Shown: positions 1 through 9,700 of the stretch, piece after piece | Numbering within the stretch: position 1 is the stretch's first letter | How the letters are laid out: each line of letters opens with the position of its first letter | Assembly (NCBI RefSeq): GCF_028291725.1 | Contig: NZ_JAQGNT010000059.1 | Span: forward strand, 62,001 to 126,000 | Length of the DNA stretch: 64,000 bases | Reading direction: 5' to 3' | DNA from: Hydrocarboniphaga sp. | GTDB lineage: Bacteria > Pseudomonadota > Gammaproteobacteria > Nevskiales > Nevskiaceae | The notes under the pieces: generated by a model | The model's input: only the letters and a program-made list of their open reading frames with translations | What the model was told of the DNA's origin: nothing | Databases searched by the model: none | Made by a program: the position numbers and the translations under genes

Positions 1-2
1 CC

Positions 3-278
3 GCAGCAGCGCCGGTTTCGGCCGAGGCGCCGCAAGCCCCGGCGCCTGGCGCGCCGACTTTTGCCGATGCCGGGCCGTCTGCAGAGGTGCCGGCCAGCGG
101 CGAACTGCTCAGCACCTTCCGTCGCCTGGTCGCGCCCGAACGCGTAGCGCAGCAGAAGCCGGCACATCTGCACTTCAACTACAGTGCCGATTCCATCGCG
201 CCACGTGCCATGCAGGCGCGCGAGGAGAATCTGGGCGATGTATTCAGCCGGATTTCCGACCCGCGTCCGCCGCGCTGA
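3..278 (+). CDS. C-terminal fragment of a probable cellulose-biosynthesis accessory protein (BcsO/BcsP-like)
   Basis: The reading frame is open from the left edge and ends at 276-278, so the start lies outside the window. The visible part begins with an Ala/Pro-rich stretch and ends in a more conserved tail with the residues LGDVFSRI near the terminus. Pro/Ala-rich proteins with a short C-terminal motif of this kind often sit just upstream of bcsQ in proteobacterial cellulose operons and are called BcsO or BcsP. The bcsQ start follows 22 bases downstream in the same direction, which suggests co-transcription. The family assignment rests mainly on position; the visible residues alone do not separate BcsO from BcsP or an unrelated linker protein. 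Confidence 0.55.
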   Translation, partial: AAAPVSAEAPQAPAPGAPTFADAGPSAEVPASGELLSTFRRLVAPERVAQQKPAHLHFNYSADSIAPRAMQAREENLGDVFSRISDPRPPR

Positions 279-299
279 GCGCTCGGCGGCGTATCGCAC

Positions 300-1076
300 G
301 TGAATCCACGCTCAACGCTCGTTGCCGTCGTATCGCCCAAGGGTGGAGTCGGCAAGACGAGCGTCGTCGCCAATCTGGCGATGGCCCTGGTCGATCGCCA
401 GCGGCCGGTGCTCGCGGTCGATCTCGATCCGCAGAACGCGCTGCGCCTGCATCTGCGCATGCCGGTCGACGATGCGCGCGGCCTGGCGGTGCAGGGCCTG
501 CAGCAGTGGACGCTGGCAGGCGCGGAATTCGCCAGCCCTTATGGGGTACGCCTGCTGCCTTACGGCTCGCTGGCCGAGTCGGATCGCCGCGACTTCGAGC
601 GCGGCCTCGATCGCGATCCAGATTGGCTGCGGCGCAATCTGCAACAGGTTCCGGCCGAGCCGGGCACGATCACGCTGATCGACACGCCGCCCGGCGGTTC
701 GCTGTATCTGCAGCAGGCTCTGCTCGCTGCCGATGTCGCGCTGACGGTGCTGCTGCCCGATGCGGCTTCGTTCGTCACCATCGCCAGTATGGAAAGATGG
801 CTAGCCGAGTACTGCCGTTCCCGTTCAGAGTTCGCGAGTTCCTATTACCTGGTCAACCGGATGAACGCGGCCCGCCCGCTGTGCCGCGACGTGCTGGCCG
901 CGATGCAAGGCGAGCTCGGCTACCGGCTGGTACCGTCGGTGCTGCGCTTCGACGCGTTGGTGGAGGAGGCCCTGGCCTCGCAGGCTCCGGTTTCGCGTTA
1001 TGCGCCAGACTCGATCGCCGCGCAGGATGCCGGCCAGATCGCCGACTGGCTACTGAACCAGCCAGAGTTTAGGTAA
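300..1076 (+). CDS. bcsQ: Cellulose biosynthesis protein BcsQ (MinD/ParA-type ATPase)
   Basis: This 258-residue protein belongs to the deviant Walker A ATPases. The motif SPKGGVGKTS is at about residues 12-21, and LIDTPPG supplies the switch/Walker B region near residue 127. BcsQ (YhjQ) is needed for cellulose production and polar placement of the synthase in enterobacteria, where it acts on the cytoplasmic face of the complex. The length fits the family (about 240-260). The start is a GTG at 300, the first usable codon before the P-loop region. The gene is followed after 6 bases by the fused cellulose synthase gene, so it is almost certainly in the same operon. Confidence 0.92.
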   Translation: MNPRSTLVAVVSPKGGVGKTSVVANLAMALVDRQRPVLAVDLDPQNALRLHLRMPVDDARGLAVQGLQQWTLAGAEFASPYGVRLLPYGSLAESDRRDFERGLDRDPDWLRRNLQQVPAEPGTITLIDTPPGGSLYLQQALLAADVALTVLLPDAASFVTIASMERWLAEYCRSRSEFASSYYLVNRMNAARPLCRDVLAAMQGELGYRLVPSVLRFDALVEEALASQAPVSRYAPDSIAAQDAGQIADWLLNQPEFR

Positions 1077-1082
1077 AGACCG

Positions 1083-4000
1083 ATGCCCCTGATCAACAAT
1101 CTGGACCGCCGCATCGAGCATCTGATCGAGAAGCCGCTCTGGGAGCATCCCTGGGCGCTGTGGGGCGTGCTGCTGGTCTGTGTGCTGCCGATCTACGTGG
1201 TGGTCACGGTGCCCTTGTCGCTGAGTTGGCAGTTTGCTTTCGGCGTCGCGATGTTCCTGGCCGCGACCTGGCTGAACCGCATCGAAGGGCGCCTGGTGTC
1301 CTTGATGATGATGGGCATCTCGGTGCTGGTTTCGACCCGCTACATGTACTGGCGCGTCACCGAATCGGTGAGTTTCTCGGCGCATTCGGTGTTCGACAAC
1401 GGCTTCGCGATCGGCCTGATCCTGGCTGAGTTCTATGCCTATGTCGTGCTGGTGCTCGGCTATTTCCAGGTGCTGTGGCCGCTGCAGCGCAAGCCCAGCC
1501 CGCTGATGTCGCCGCCGACGCAGTGGCCGACGGTCGACATCTATATCCCGACCTACAACGAGCCGCTGAAAGTGGTGCGGCCGACGGTGCTCGCCGCGCT
1601 GGCGATGGACTGGCCGAAAGATCGCTTCAACGTCTACGTGCTCGACGACGGACGCCGCCAGGAGTTCAAGGACTTCTGCGCCGCGGTCGGCGTCACCCAC
1701 ATTACGCGCAACGACTCCAAGCACGCCAAGGCCGGTAACCTGAACCGGGCGATGGAGAAGACCCACGGCGAGTACATCGCGATCTTCGACTGCGATCACG
1801 TGCCGACGCGCTCGTTTCTGCAGATCACGCTCGGCTGGTTTTTGAAGGACAAGAAGCTGGGCATGCTGCAGACGCCTCACCATTTCTTCTCGCCCGATCC
1901 GTTCGAGCGCAACCTCGGCACGTTCCGCAAGGTGCCCAACGAGGGCGAACTGTTCTACGGCCTGCTGCAGGACGGCAACGATTTCTGGAACGCGACCTTC
2001 TTCTGCGGCTCCTGCGCGGTGCTGCGCCGCACCGCCTTGATGGAAGTGGGCGGCATCGCGGTCGAGACCGTAACCGAGGACGCGCATACCTCGCTGAAGA
2101 TGCATCGGCGCGGCTGGAACACGGCCTACATCAACCTCGCGCAGGCCGCGGGCCTGGCCACCGAATCGCTGTCGGCGCATGTCGGCCAGCGTATTCGCTG
2201 GGCGCGCGGCATGGCGCAGATTTTCCGCACCGACAATCCGATGTTCGGCAAGGGCCTGAACTTCGGCCAGCGGCTGTGCTACACCAACGCGATGCTGCAT
2301 TTCTTTTATGGCCTGCCGCGGCTGGTGTTCCTGACCGCGCCGCTGTCGTACCTGTTCTTCCAGGCGCACATCATCCAGGCTGGCGCGCTGGTGATTCTGG
2401 CCTACGCCGCGCCGCACATCATGCACGCCAACCTGACCAACTCGCGTCTGCAGGGGCCGTTCCGGCATTCGTTCTGGGCCGAGGTCTACGAGACCGTGCT
2501 CGCGACCTACATCCTGGTGCCGACGCTGCTGGCCTTGATCAACCCGAAGCTGGGCACTTTCAACGTGACCGCGAAGGGCGGCCTGGTGAAGCACGAGTAT
2601 TTCGATCGCGATATCGCCAAGCCCTACGTGACGATCCTGGTGCTGAACATCCTCGGCCTGCTGGTCGGCGTGATGCGGCTGCTGTTCTGGAACACCCACG
2701 AACTCGACACTGTCGTGCTGAACCTGCTGTGGACCACGTACAACATCATCATCGTCGGCGCGGCTCTGTCGGTGGCCTGGGAATCGCGGCAGATCCGCGC
2801 GTCGATCCGCGTCTCCACCGACATCGGCGCGCTGGTGCGGGTGCCGGGCGGCCCGGAGATCGCGGCGACGACGATCGATCTGTCGGAAGGCGGCACCGCG
2901 CTGACCCTGACGCAAGCCCTGCATCTGCCGCTGGACGCGCATGTGCAGGTCGCGCTGGCGCCGGAATACAAGAAAGTCTGGATCGACGCGACGGTGACGC
3001 GCTCGACCGGCGACGTGCTGGCGATGCAGTTCTCCGAGATGAACCTGCGCCAGGAGAGCCAGCTGATCTATGCGATCTTCGGCCGGGCCGACGCCTGGGT
3101 TCACTGGGCCGAGAATCGTCCGATGGACGATATGGCGCACTCATTCAGACAAGTGTTGGCGCTGGGCACCGTAGGGACGCTCAGAATGGTCAATGTGGGC
3201 TTTGCGACGGCGGGAAGTGAAATGAAACAGTCTTTGAAGAAAATGATCCGGTCGCTCCGGCCGCGCAAGGCGATTGTGACGGGCTTGCTGATCGGTCTGG
3301 CCTGCGGGAGTGCCGGCTTCAGCCCGCCGAGCCGCGCGCAGGACGGCAATCTGGCGCAGCCGGCCGGCACGCTGCCATCATCGGCGGTGTCGCAGGCGCT
3401 CGCCCAACCGACGGCGCTGAACTCGTCGACTCGCACCGAGACGCGCTCGCTGAGCTTCAAGGACCTGGGCGTGCAGAAGCCGATCCGGCTGCGCGGCGTA
3501 CAGGGTGAGTACGCGATCCCGCTTTCGGTGCGCGACGACGAGGTCATCACCAAGGCCAGGCTGAAGATCAAGTTCGCGCATTCACCGGCGCTGCTCTACA
3601 ACATCAGCCACCTGAACATCCTGGTGAACAGCGAACTGGTCGGCACGATCCGCATCAACGACGAAACCGCCGGCGGTGCCGAGCGCGAGATCGACGTCGA
3701 TCCGCGCCTGTTCGTGCAGTACAACCAGATCGGCCTGCAGGCGATCATGTCGTACACGATGGACTGCCAGAACCCGGTCGATTCCAGCCTGTGGACGATC
3801 GTCAGCAATACCTCGTCTCTCGACGTCGAGGTGCAACCGCTGGCGCTGCCCAACGACCTGAAGACCCTGCCGCAGCCGTTCTTCGACGCGCGCGATTCGC
3901 GCAAGCTGAGCCTTCCGTTCGTGTTCACCTCGGCTCCCGGCCTGCAGGAACTCGAGGCGGCCGGCGTGATCGCCTCGTGGTTCGGCTCTATTGCGACTTA

Positions 4001-5570
4001 TCGCGCCGCCAGCTTCCCGGTCTACATCAACCAGCTGCCGCCTGGCCACGCGGTGGTGATTTCCAGCAATGGTGCGCTGCCCGAAGGTTTGCAGCTGCCG
4101 GGCGGCAGTGGCGGCGCCAAGGTCAGCATGATCGACAACCCGCGAGGCCGTGGTGCCAAGCTGCTGGTGGTGTCGGGCAGCGACGGCGCGGCGCTGAACA
4201 TGGCGGCGCGCGCGCTGACCCTGAGCACGCAGGCGCTGACCGGCGACAACGTCTCGGTGCGCGAGCTGACCGAACCCAAGGAGCGCAAGGCCTACGACGC
4301 GCCGCGCTGGGTACCGACGGACCGGCCGGTGCCGGTGGGCGAGCTGGTCGAGCCGTATGCGCTGGAAGCCACTGGCCTGTATCCAGAGCCGATCCGCGTG
4401 CCGTTCCATGCTCCGCCCGATCTGTTCACCTGGCGCGGCGAAGGCATGAAGCTGAAGCTGAAATACCGCTACACGCCGACCGTGGGTTCCAAGTCGACCT
4501 TGAACATCAACAGCAACGGCGAGTTCGTGTCGGCCGTGGCGCTGTCGTCGACCGGTGAGGACCAGGCCTCGGCCGATCGCATCAACCTGCCGTTCGTGTC
4601 GCAGTACGACTCGATCAACACCGCCACCGTCTACGTGCCGGACTACAAGTTCGGCGCCGACAATGCGCTGCAGTTCCAGTACTACTTCGAGCGCAAGAAG
4701 GAAGGCCCCTGCAAGGACGTGGTGCTGGACAACCTGCGCGGATCGATCGACGAAGACTCCACGATCGACCTGTCGGCGTATCCGCACTACACCCATCTGC
4801 CGGAACTGGCTCTGTTCGCCAATGGCGCCTTCCCGTTCAGCAAGTACGCCGACCTGGCGCAGACCGGCATCGTCGTCCCCGAAGCAATGGGCGCCAAGGA
4901 TATCGAGGCCTATCTGACGGTGATGGGCCGCATCGGCAATGCCACCGGCTATCCGGCGTATCGCTTCAAGCTCGGCCACGCCGCCGATGTCGGCGGCATG
5001 GCCGACCGCGATATCCTGGTGCTGGGCTCCGGTCCGAGCCAGCCGCTGCTGGATCAATGGGCGGAGCAGATGCCGATGACGTTCTCGGGCGGCGTCACGC
5101 GCCTGCGCATCATCGGCCCGGTCGAGCGCCTGCGCGCGCGCTGGGAAGGCCGCGACATCGAGGCGGCGATGGACCATGCCGGCAATGTAATCCTGCAGGC
5201 CGGCCGCAGCCTGGCGGCGATGATGAGCTTCGAGTCGCCGCTGTCCTCCAGCCATACCGTGGTCGTGCTGACCGCCGGTGACGGCGATCGGCTGGCGGAA
5301 CTCGCCAGCATCCTGTCCGACAGCGGCAAGACCCAGTTCCTGCGCGGCGACCTGGTGCTGCTCAACGGCGAGGAGATCAACCACTACGTGATGGGCAGTC
5401 AGTACGCCGTCGGCCATCTGCCGTTCTTCACCGCGCTGCGTTGGTGGTTCGCGCAGCAGCCGGTGATCCTGGCCTTCGTCGCGTTGTTCGCGGCGCTGCT
5501 GGTCGCGGTGGTGCTGTTCCGCACGCTGCGCCGCATGGCGGTCAGCCGCAAGAGCGGTGCCGGCCACTGA
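1083..5570 (+). CDS. bcsAB: Fused cellulose synthase BcsA-BcsB
   Basis: One uninterrupted 1495-codon frame encodes both core subunits. The BcsA part has N-terminal membrane segments and a GT2 domain with DDGRR near residue 188, DCDH near 236, TED ending at 333 and QRIRW at 369, then more membrane segments and a PilZ domain (RASIR near 572, DLSEGG about 30 residues later) that should bind c-di-GMP. The BcsB part begins around residue 714 with a basic stretch and a hydrophobic segment ending SRAQD, looking like a signal peptide. It continues as a periplasmic beta-rich protein and closes with a C-terminal transmembrane helix. Together they polymerise UDP-glucose and thread beta-1,4-glucan across the inner membrane. 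AB fusions are known in Komagataeibacter (AcsAB) but are not the usual form. An internal ATG at 3222, with GGGAAG four bases ahead of it, could also start a separate BcsB. Confidence 0.96.
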   Translation: MPLINNLDRRIEHLIEKPLWEHPWALWGVLLVCVLPIYVVVTVPLSLSWQFAFGVAMFLAATWLNRIEGRLVSLMMMGISVLVSTRYMYWRVTESVSFSAHSVFDNGFAIGLILAEFYAYVVLVLGYFQVLWPLQRKPSPLMSPPTQWPTVDIYIPTYNEPLKVVRPTVLAALAMDWPKDRFNVYVLDDGRRQEFKDFCAAVGVTHITRNDSKHAKAGNLNRAMEKTHGEYIAIFDCDHVPTRSFLQITLGWFLKDKKLGMLQTPHHFFSPDPFERNLGTFRKVPNEGELFYGLLQDGNDFWNATFFCGSCAVLRRTALMEVGGIAVETVTEDAHTSLKMHRRGWNTAYINLAQAAGLATESLSAHVGQRIRWARGMAQIFRTDNPMFGKGLNFGQRLCYTNAMLHFFYGLPRLVFLTAPLSYLFFQAHIIQAGALVILAYAAPHIMHANLTNSRLQGPFRHSFWAEVYETVLATYILVPTLLALINPKLGTFNVTAKGGLVKHEYFDRDIAKPYVTILVLNILGLLVGVMRLLFWNTHELDTVVLNLLWTTYNIIIVGAALSVAWESRQIRASIRVSTDIGALVRVPGGPEIAATTIDLSEGGTALTLTQALHLPLDAHVQVALAPEYKKVWIDATVTRSTGDVLAMQFSEMNLRQESQLIYAIFGRADAWVHWAENRPMDDMAHSFRQVLALGTVGTLRMVNVGFATAGSEMKQSLKKMIRSLRPRKAIVTGLLIGLACGSAGFSPPSRAQDGNLAQPAGTLPSSAVSQALAQPTALNSSTRTETRSLSFKDLGVQKPIRLRGVQGEYAIPLSVRDDEVITKARLKIKFAHSPALLYNISHLNILVNSELVGTIRINDETAGGAEREIDVDPRLFVQYNQIGLQAIMSYTMDCQNPVDSSLWTIVSNTSSLDVEVQPLALPNDLKTLPQPFFDARDSRKLSLPFVFTSAPGLQELEAAGVIASWFGSIATYRAASFPVYINQLPPGHAVVISSNGALPEGLQLPGGSGGAKVSMIDNPRGRGAKLLVVSGSDGAALNMAARALTLSTQALTGDNVSVRELTEPKERKAYDAPRWVPTDRPVPVGELVEPYALEATGLYPEPIRVPFHAPPDLFTWRGEGMKLKLKYRYTPTVGSKSTLNINSNGEFVSAVALSSTGEDQASADRINLPFVSQYDSINTATVYVPDYKFGADNALQFQYYFERKKEGPCKDVVLDNLRGSIDEDSTIDLSAYPHYTHLPELALFANGAFPFSKYADLAQTGIVVPEAMGAKDIEAYLTVMGRIGNATGYPAYRFKLGHAADVGGMADRDILVLGSGPSQPLLDQWAEQMPMTFSGGVTRLRIIGPVERLRARWEGRDIEAAMDHAGNVILQAGRSLAAMMSFESPLSSSHTVVVLTAGDGDRLAELASILSDSGKTQFLRGDLVLLNGEEINHYVMGSQYAVGHLPFFTALRWWFAQQPVILAFVALFAALLVAVVLFRTLRRMAVSRKSGAGH

Positions 5571-5602
5571 CACAATCGCTATAGAAGGCGGGAACGCAAG
5601 GC

Positions 5603-6745
5603 ATGAAGGCGGTACTCGTCAGCCTGACGCTCGTGCTACTGGCGGCCGCAGCCGGTTTCGGCTGGCTGTGGCAGCGAGCCTACGGGCCATGGTCACAATG
5701 GCAGGTGTATGCGGAGCACTTCGTGCAGCCCGACGGCCGCGTGGTCGACATCACCGCCGACTCGCGCAGCACCTCGGAAGGGCAGGCCTACTCGCTGTTT
5801 TTCGCGCTGGTCGCCAACGACCGGCCGCGCTTCGATCGCATACTGAAATGGACGCGCGACAATCTCTGCGCCGGCGATTTCGCGGTGCAGCTGCCGTCGT
5901 GGCTGTGGGGACGCAAGGCGGACGGCAGCTGGGGCGTGCTCGATGCCAATGCCGCCACCGACGCGGACCTGTGGCTGGCGTACACGCTGCTGCAGGCGAG
6001 CCGAGTCTGGAACGATGCGGCTCTCGGCCAGAGCGGCCGCGTGCTGCTGTGGCAGATCAAGGCCCAGGAAATCGCCGACATGGGCGTGTCCGGCAAGCTG
6101 ATGCTGCCGGCGCCGCAAGGTTTTGCGCTCGAAGGCCAGCGCTGGAAACTGAACCCCAGCTATTACCCGCGGTTCCAGTTCGCGGGCCTGGCCACCGAGG
6201 ATCGGTCCGGGCCCTGGAACGAGATCTGGCAGAACTATGAGCGACTGCTGCCGAAGATCGCCGCGCGCGGTCTGGTTCCGGACTGGTTCCTGCTCGACGC
6301 CATGGGCCAGGTGCAGCCGGACCCGGGCGCGCCCAATGTCGGCAGCTATGACTCGATCCGCTCGTATCTGTGGGCCGGCCTGTCGACCGCGGCGGACCCC
6401 GAGGGTATCCGGCACTACGCGGGTTTCGTCGACGTGATCAAACGCAACGGCGTGCCGCCTTCGAGGATCGACGTTGCATCCGCGGCCGTCACTAGTACAA
6501 ACGCTCCAGTGGGTTTCAGCGCGGCTGTATTGCCTTGGCTCAAAGACTTGGGTGAAGATGTTGCAGTAGAACATCAACAACGGGAACTGCAGAACCATCG
6601 TGTCGATGGGCTGCTGGGGCGTCCGGCCCATTACTACGATCAGGTGCTGGCCTTGTTCGGCGAAGGCTGGATCTCCAGGCGCTACCGGTTTGAAGCGGAT
6701 GGGCGGGTAACGCTGAGATGGGAGAGCCTATGGTTCGGACTGTGA
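5603..6745 (+). CDS. bcsZ: Periplasmic endo-1,4-beta-glucanase BcsZ (GH8)
   Basis: This 380-residue protein matches glycoside hydrolase family 8. It starts with a hydrophobic signal sequence (about residues 1-22). The catalytic acid sits in STSEGQAYSL and the catalytic aspartate region in YDSIRSYLW. BcsZ cleaves beta-1,4-glucan in the periplasm and is needed for orderly cellulose export. The start ATG at 5603 follows a purine-rich region. The gene lies 32 bases after bcsAB, and its 3' end overlaps the bcsC start by 28 bases, so translation of bcsC is probably coupled to it. Confidence 0.95.
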   Translation: MKAVLVSLTLVLLAAAAGFGWLWQRAYGPWSQWQVYAEHFVQPDGRVVDITADSRSTSEGQAYSLFFALVANDRPRFDRILKWTRDNLCAGDFAVQLPSWLWGRKADGSWGVLDANAATDADLWLAYTLLQASRVWNDAALGQSGRVLLWQIKAQEIADMGVSGKLMLPAPQGFALEGQRWKLNPSYYPRFQFAGLATEDRSGPWNEIWQNYERLLPKIAARGLVPDWFLLDAMGQVQPDPGAPNVGSYDSIRSYLWAGLSTAADPEGIRHYAGFVDVIKRNGVPPSRIDVASAAVTSTNAPVGFSAAVLPWLKDLGEDVAVEHQQRELQNHRVDGLLGRPAHYYDQVLALFGEGWISRRYRFEADGRVTLRWESLWFGL

Positions 6746-9700
6746 AATCGACGGCTGCTTCGCAGCGCGCGGTGTTGACGGCGATCCTGCTGTCGATCAC
6801 GCCGTGGCTGATGCCGTCGCTTGCACAGGCGCAGGCCTCGACCGACCAGCTCGTCACCCAGGCGCATTACTGGGAAGACAAGGGCCGCTACGATCTGGCC
6901 CGCGAATCCTGGCTGAAACTGCTGCGTGTTTCGCCCGACAATGCCGACGCGCTCTCGGGCCTGGCGATGGCCGAGGCCAAGAGCGGCCGCGGTGCCGCTG
7001 CCCAGGTTTACCTGGATCGTCTGCGCACCACGCATCCCGACGCCGCCGGCACCAGCGGTATCGAAGACGCGATCCGCAGCGGCAGCTACGACCAGGACAA
7101 GCTGCAGGCGCCGCGTGCACTCGCCCGCGATGGCAAGTTCGACGAGGCCGTGGCGGCGTACCGCCAGATATTCAACGAGCAGATTCCCGACGGCCGTCTC
7201 GGCCTGGAGTACTACCAGACGCTGGCCGGCGTCGCAGACGGCTGGGAGCCGGCGCGTGCCGGCATCGACAAGCTGGCCAAGGCGCATCCGGACGAGCCGC
7301 TGTATCAGCTGGCGCTGGCGCAGCATCTGACTTATCGCGAAGAAACCCGGCGCGAGGGTATTAGCAGTCTGCAGAAACTGGCCGGCCAGCCGAGCATCGC
7401 CGCACCGGCCGAGCAGGCCTGGGCCCAGGGTCTGATCTGGCTCGGCGCCAAGCCGGGCGACGAGCATCTTTACCAGTCGTATCTGGCCAATCACCAGAAT
7501 GCCCAGGTATCGGCGAGGTTAGAGACCCTGCGCAGCGGCCAGGCCGCGGCTGCGGCGCCGGCCGCCTCCGGTTATCCGGGCCGGGTCGAAGCGCCGCGCC
7601 CATTGAGCGCCGAGCAGATCCGCGGCCAGCAGGTACAGCTGGCCTACGACAAGCTCAATGAAAACCAGCTGACCGAAGCCGGGCAGATGTTCGAGCAGAT
7701 CCTCGCCAGTTCGCCGGGTAGCGACGATGCGATGGGCGGCCTCGGCATCGTGCGGCTGCGCCAGGAACGCTACGGCGAGGCCCGCCAGTATTTGCAGCAG
7801 GCCACCGCAATGGCGCCCAAGCGCGCCGCGCGCTGGAAAGAAGCGCTCGGCACCTCGCGTTTCTGGGAACAGGTGCGTGCCGGGCAGGCCGCCCGCACCG
7901 CCGGCGATCTGTCCGGTGCGGAACGCATGCTGCGCCAGGCGATCACGGCCGATCCGGCGATCGCCGCGAAGGAGACCTCGGTCAAGTCCTCGCTGGCCGA
8001 CATCCTGGCCGAGGACGGCGATGTCGAGGGCGCCGAAAAGCTCTACCGCGAAGTGCTCGCCTCCAAGCCCGACGACATCGGCGCCATGCGCGGCCTGATC
8101 GCGGTGCTGGTCAAGCGCAACCGTCTGCCGGAAGCGCTGAACCTGGCCGACCGCCTGCCGCCCGATCAGAAGGACGAACTGGGCAATCTCGGCGCGCTCA
8201 AAGGTCAGTACCTGCGCGATCAGGCCAAGCTCGCCAGCGACGCCAAGGACGACGCCCAGGCCGAGACCCTGCTGAAGCAGGCGCTGCTGGAAGATCCGGA
8301 AAGCCCCTGGACGCGGCTGGATCTGTCACGCATCTACCAGCGCCAGCACCGCACGCGCGAAGCCAACACCCTGATCGACGGCCTGCTGACCGGCGGCAAG
8401 ACGATGCCGGAGGCGCTGTACATCAAGGCCCTGCTGGTCGCCGAGAACGAGAACTGGCTGGAAGGCCTGCAGATCCTCGAACAGATCCCTTACGAGCAGC
8501 GCACCCAGCCGATGGCCGATCTGCAGCGCCGGCTGTGGGTGCGCTACCAGACCACGCGCGCTGGTGTCTACACGCGCTACGGCCGCCCGCAGGAAGCGGC
8601 CGCGATCCTGCAGCAGGTCGAGCCTTTCGCCCAGGATTCCCCGGAACTGCTGGGCGCGCTGGCGACCGGCCTGGCCGACATCGGCGAGGACGGCCGCGCG
8701 CTCAACTACATCCGCCAGGCGCTGTCGCGCCAGTCGACGCCGGACGTCGGCCTGCGCATGCAGTACGCCGGCCTGCTGTTCAAGCTGCGCCAGGACGCCG
8801 AGTTCGAAGTGGTGATGGAGGAGCTGATCAAGTATCAGAACTTCGATCAGCAGCAGTCGCTGGATCTGGCCAACCTGCGCATCGCCTACCGGCTGCGCCA
8901 GGCCGACCTGGTTCGCGAAGAAGGCAACCTCGCGCGCGCCTACGAATATCTGGAGCCGCTGCTGCGCGTGAACCCGAACGATCCGCGCCTGGTGATGGCG
9001 CTGGCGCGTCTGTACAACGACGCCAAGGAATACGACAAGGCCGCCGAGCTGTACAAGCGCGCACTGCAGACCGACCCGAACAATCTCGACGCCTACAAGG
9101 GCGCGGTCAGTGCGGCGCTGTCGATGAATCAACCGGAGCAGGCGCAGGCGCTGCTGGATGATGCGATCCGCCTCGACCCGCAGAACCCGCGCCTGTACGC
9201 ACTGGCCGCGCGCACCGCGCGGGCCCGTGGCGAAGACGGCCGCGCGCTGCAGCTGTATCAGCAGGCGCTGCGCCTGGATCAGGAACATGGCGGCGATAGC
9301 GAGTTCGGCGACGGCCGCTACACGCCGCAGCTGTATCTGCTCGATCCGAGCAGCAGCCCGGTCAACAACCCGTTCTACGGCCCGACGCCGCCCAGCAACC
9401 TGCCGCGCCCGCAGATCGGCGGCCGCTATGGCGCGATCGACTCCGCGCCGCCGGCCGTGGCCGCCGCGTCGGTGACGCGGTCGGCACCAGCGGTCAAGGT
9501 CGCCCGCCTGCAAGCCGCTCCGATCACCGGGGCCGAAAAAAAAAAGCAGCTGACGCGGACGTATTCGCCGGCGCCTGAAGCTCTAGCGTCGAATCGCATT
9601 GCGCCGCGCCGCCGATCTCTGCAGCAGGGCGACATCGTGCTGACGACGCTGCCGCGCTGGTGGAAGTCGGGCCGGCTGATCAAGGTTTCGACCTATCCCG

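Noticed and set aside
1050-3140. A 696-codon open frame on the minus strand opposite bcsA
   Set aside because: Mirror frame of a well-supported gene; its composition is Arg/Ala/His-rich, as expected for a GC-rich antisense frame. The 663-codon minus frame at 3582-5573 is rejected for the same reason.
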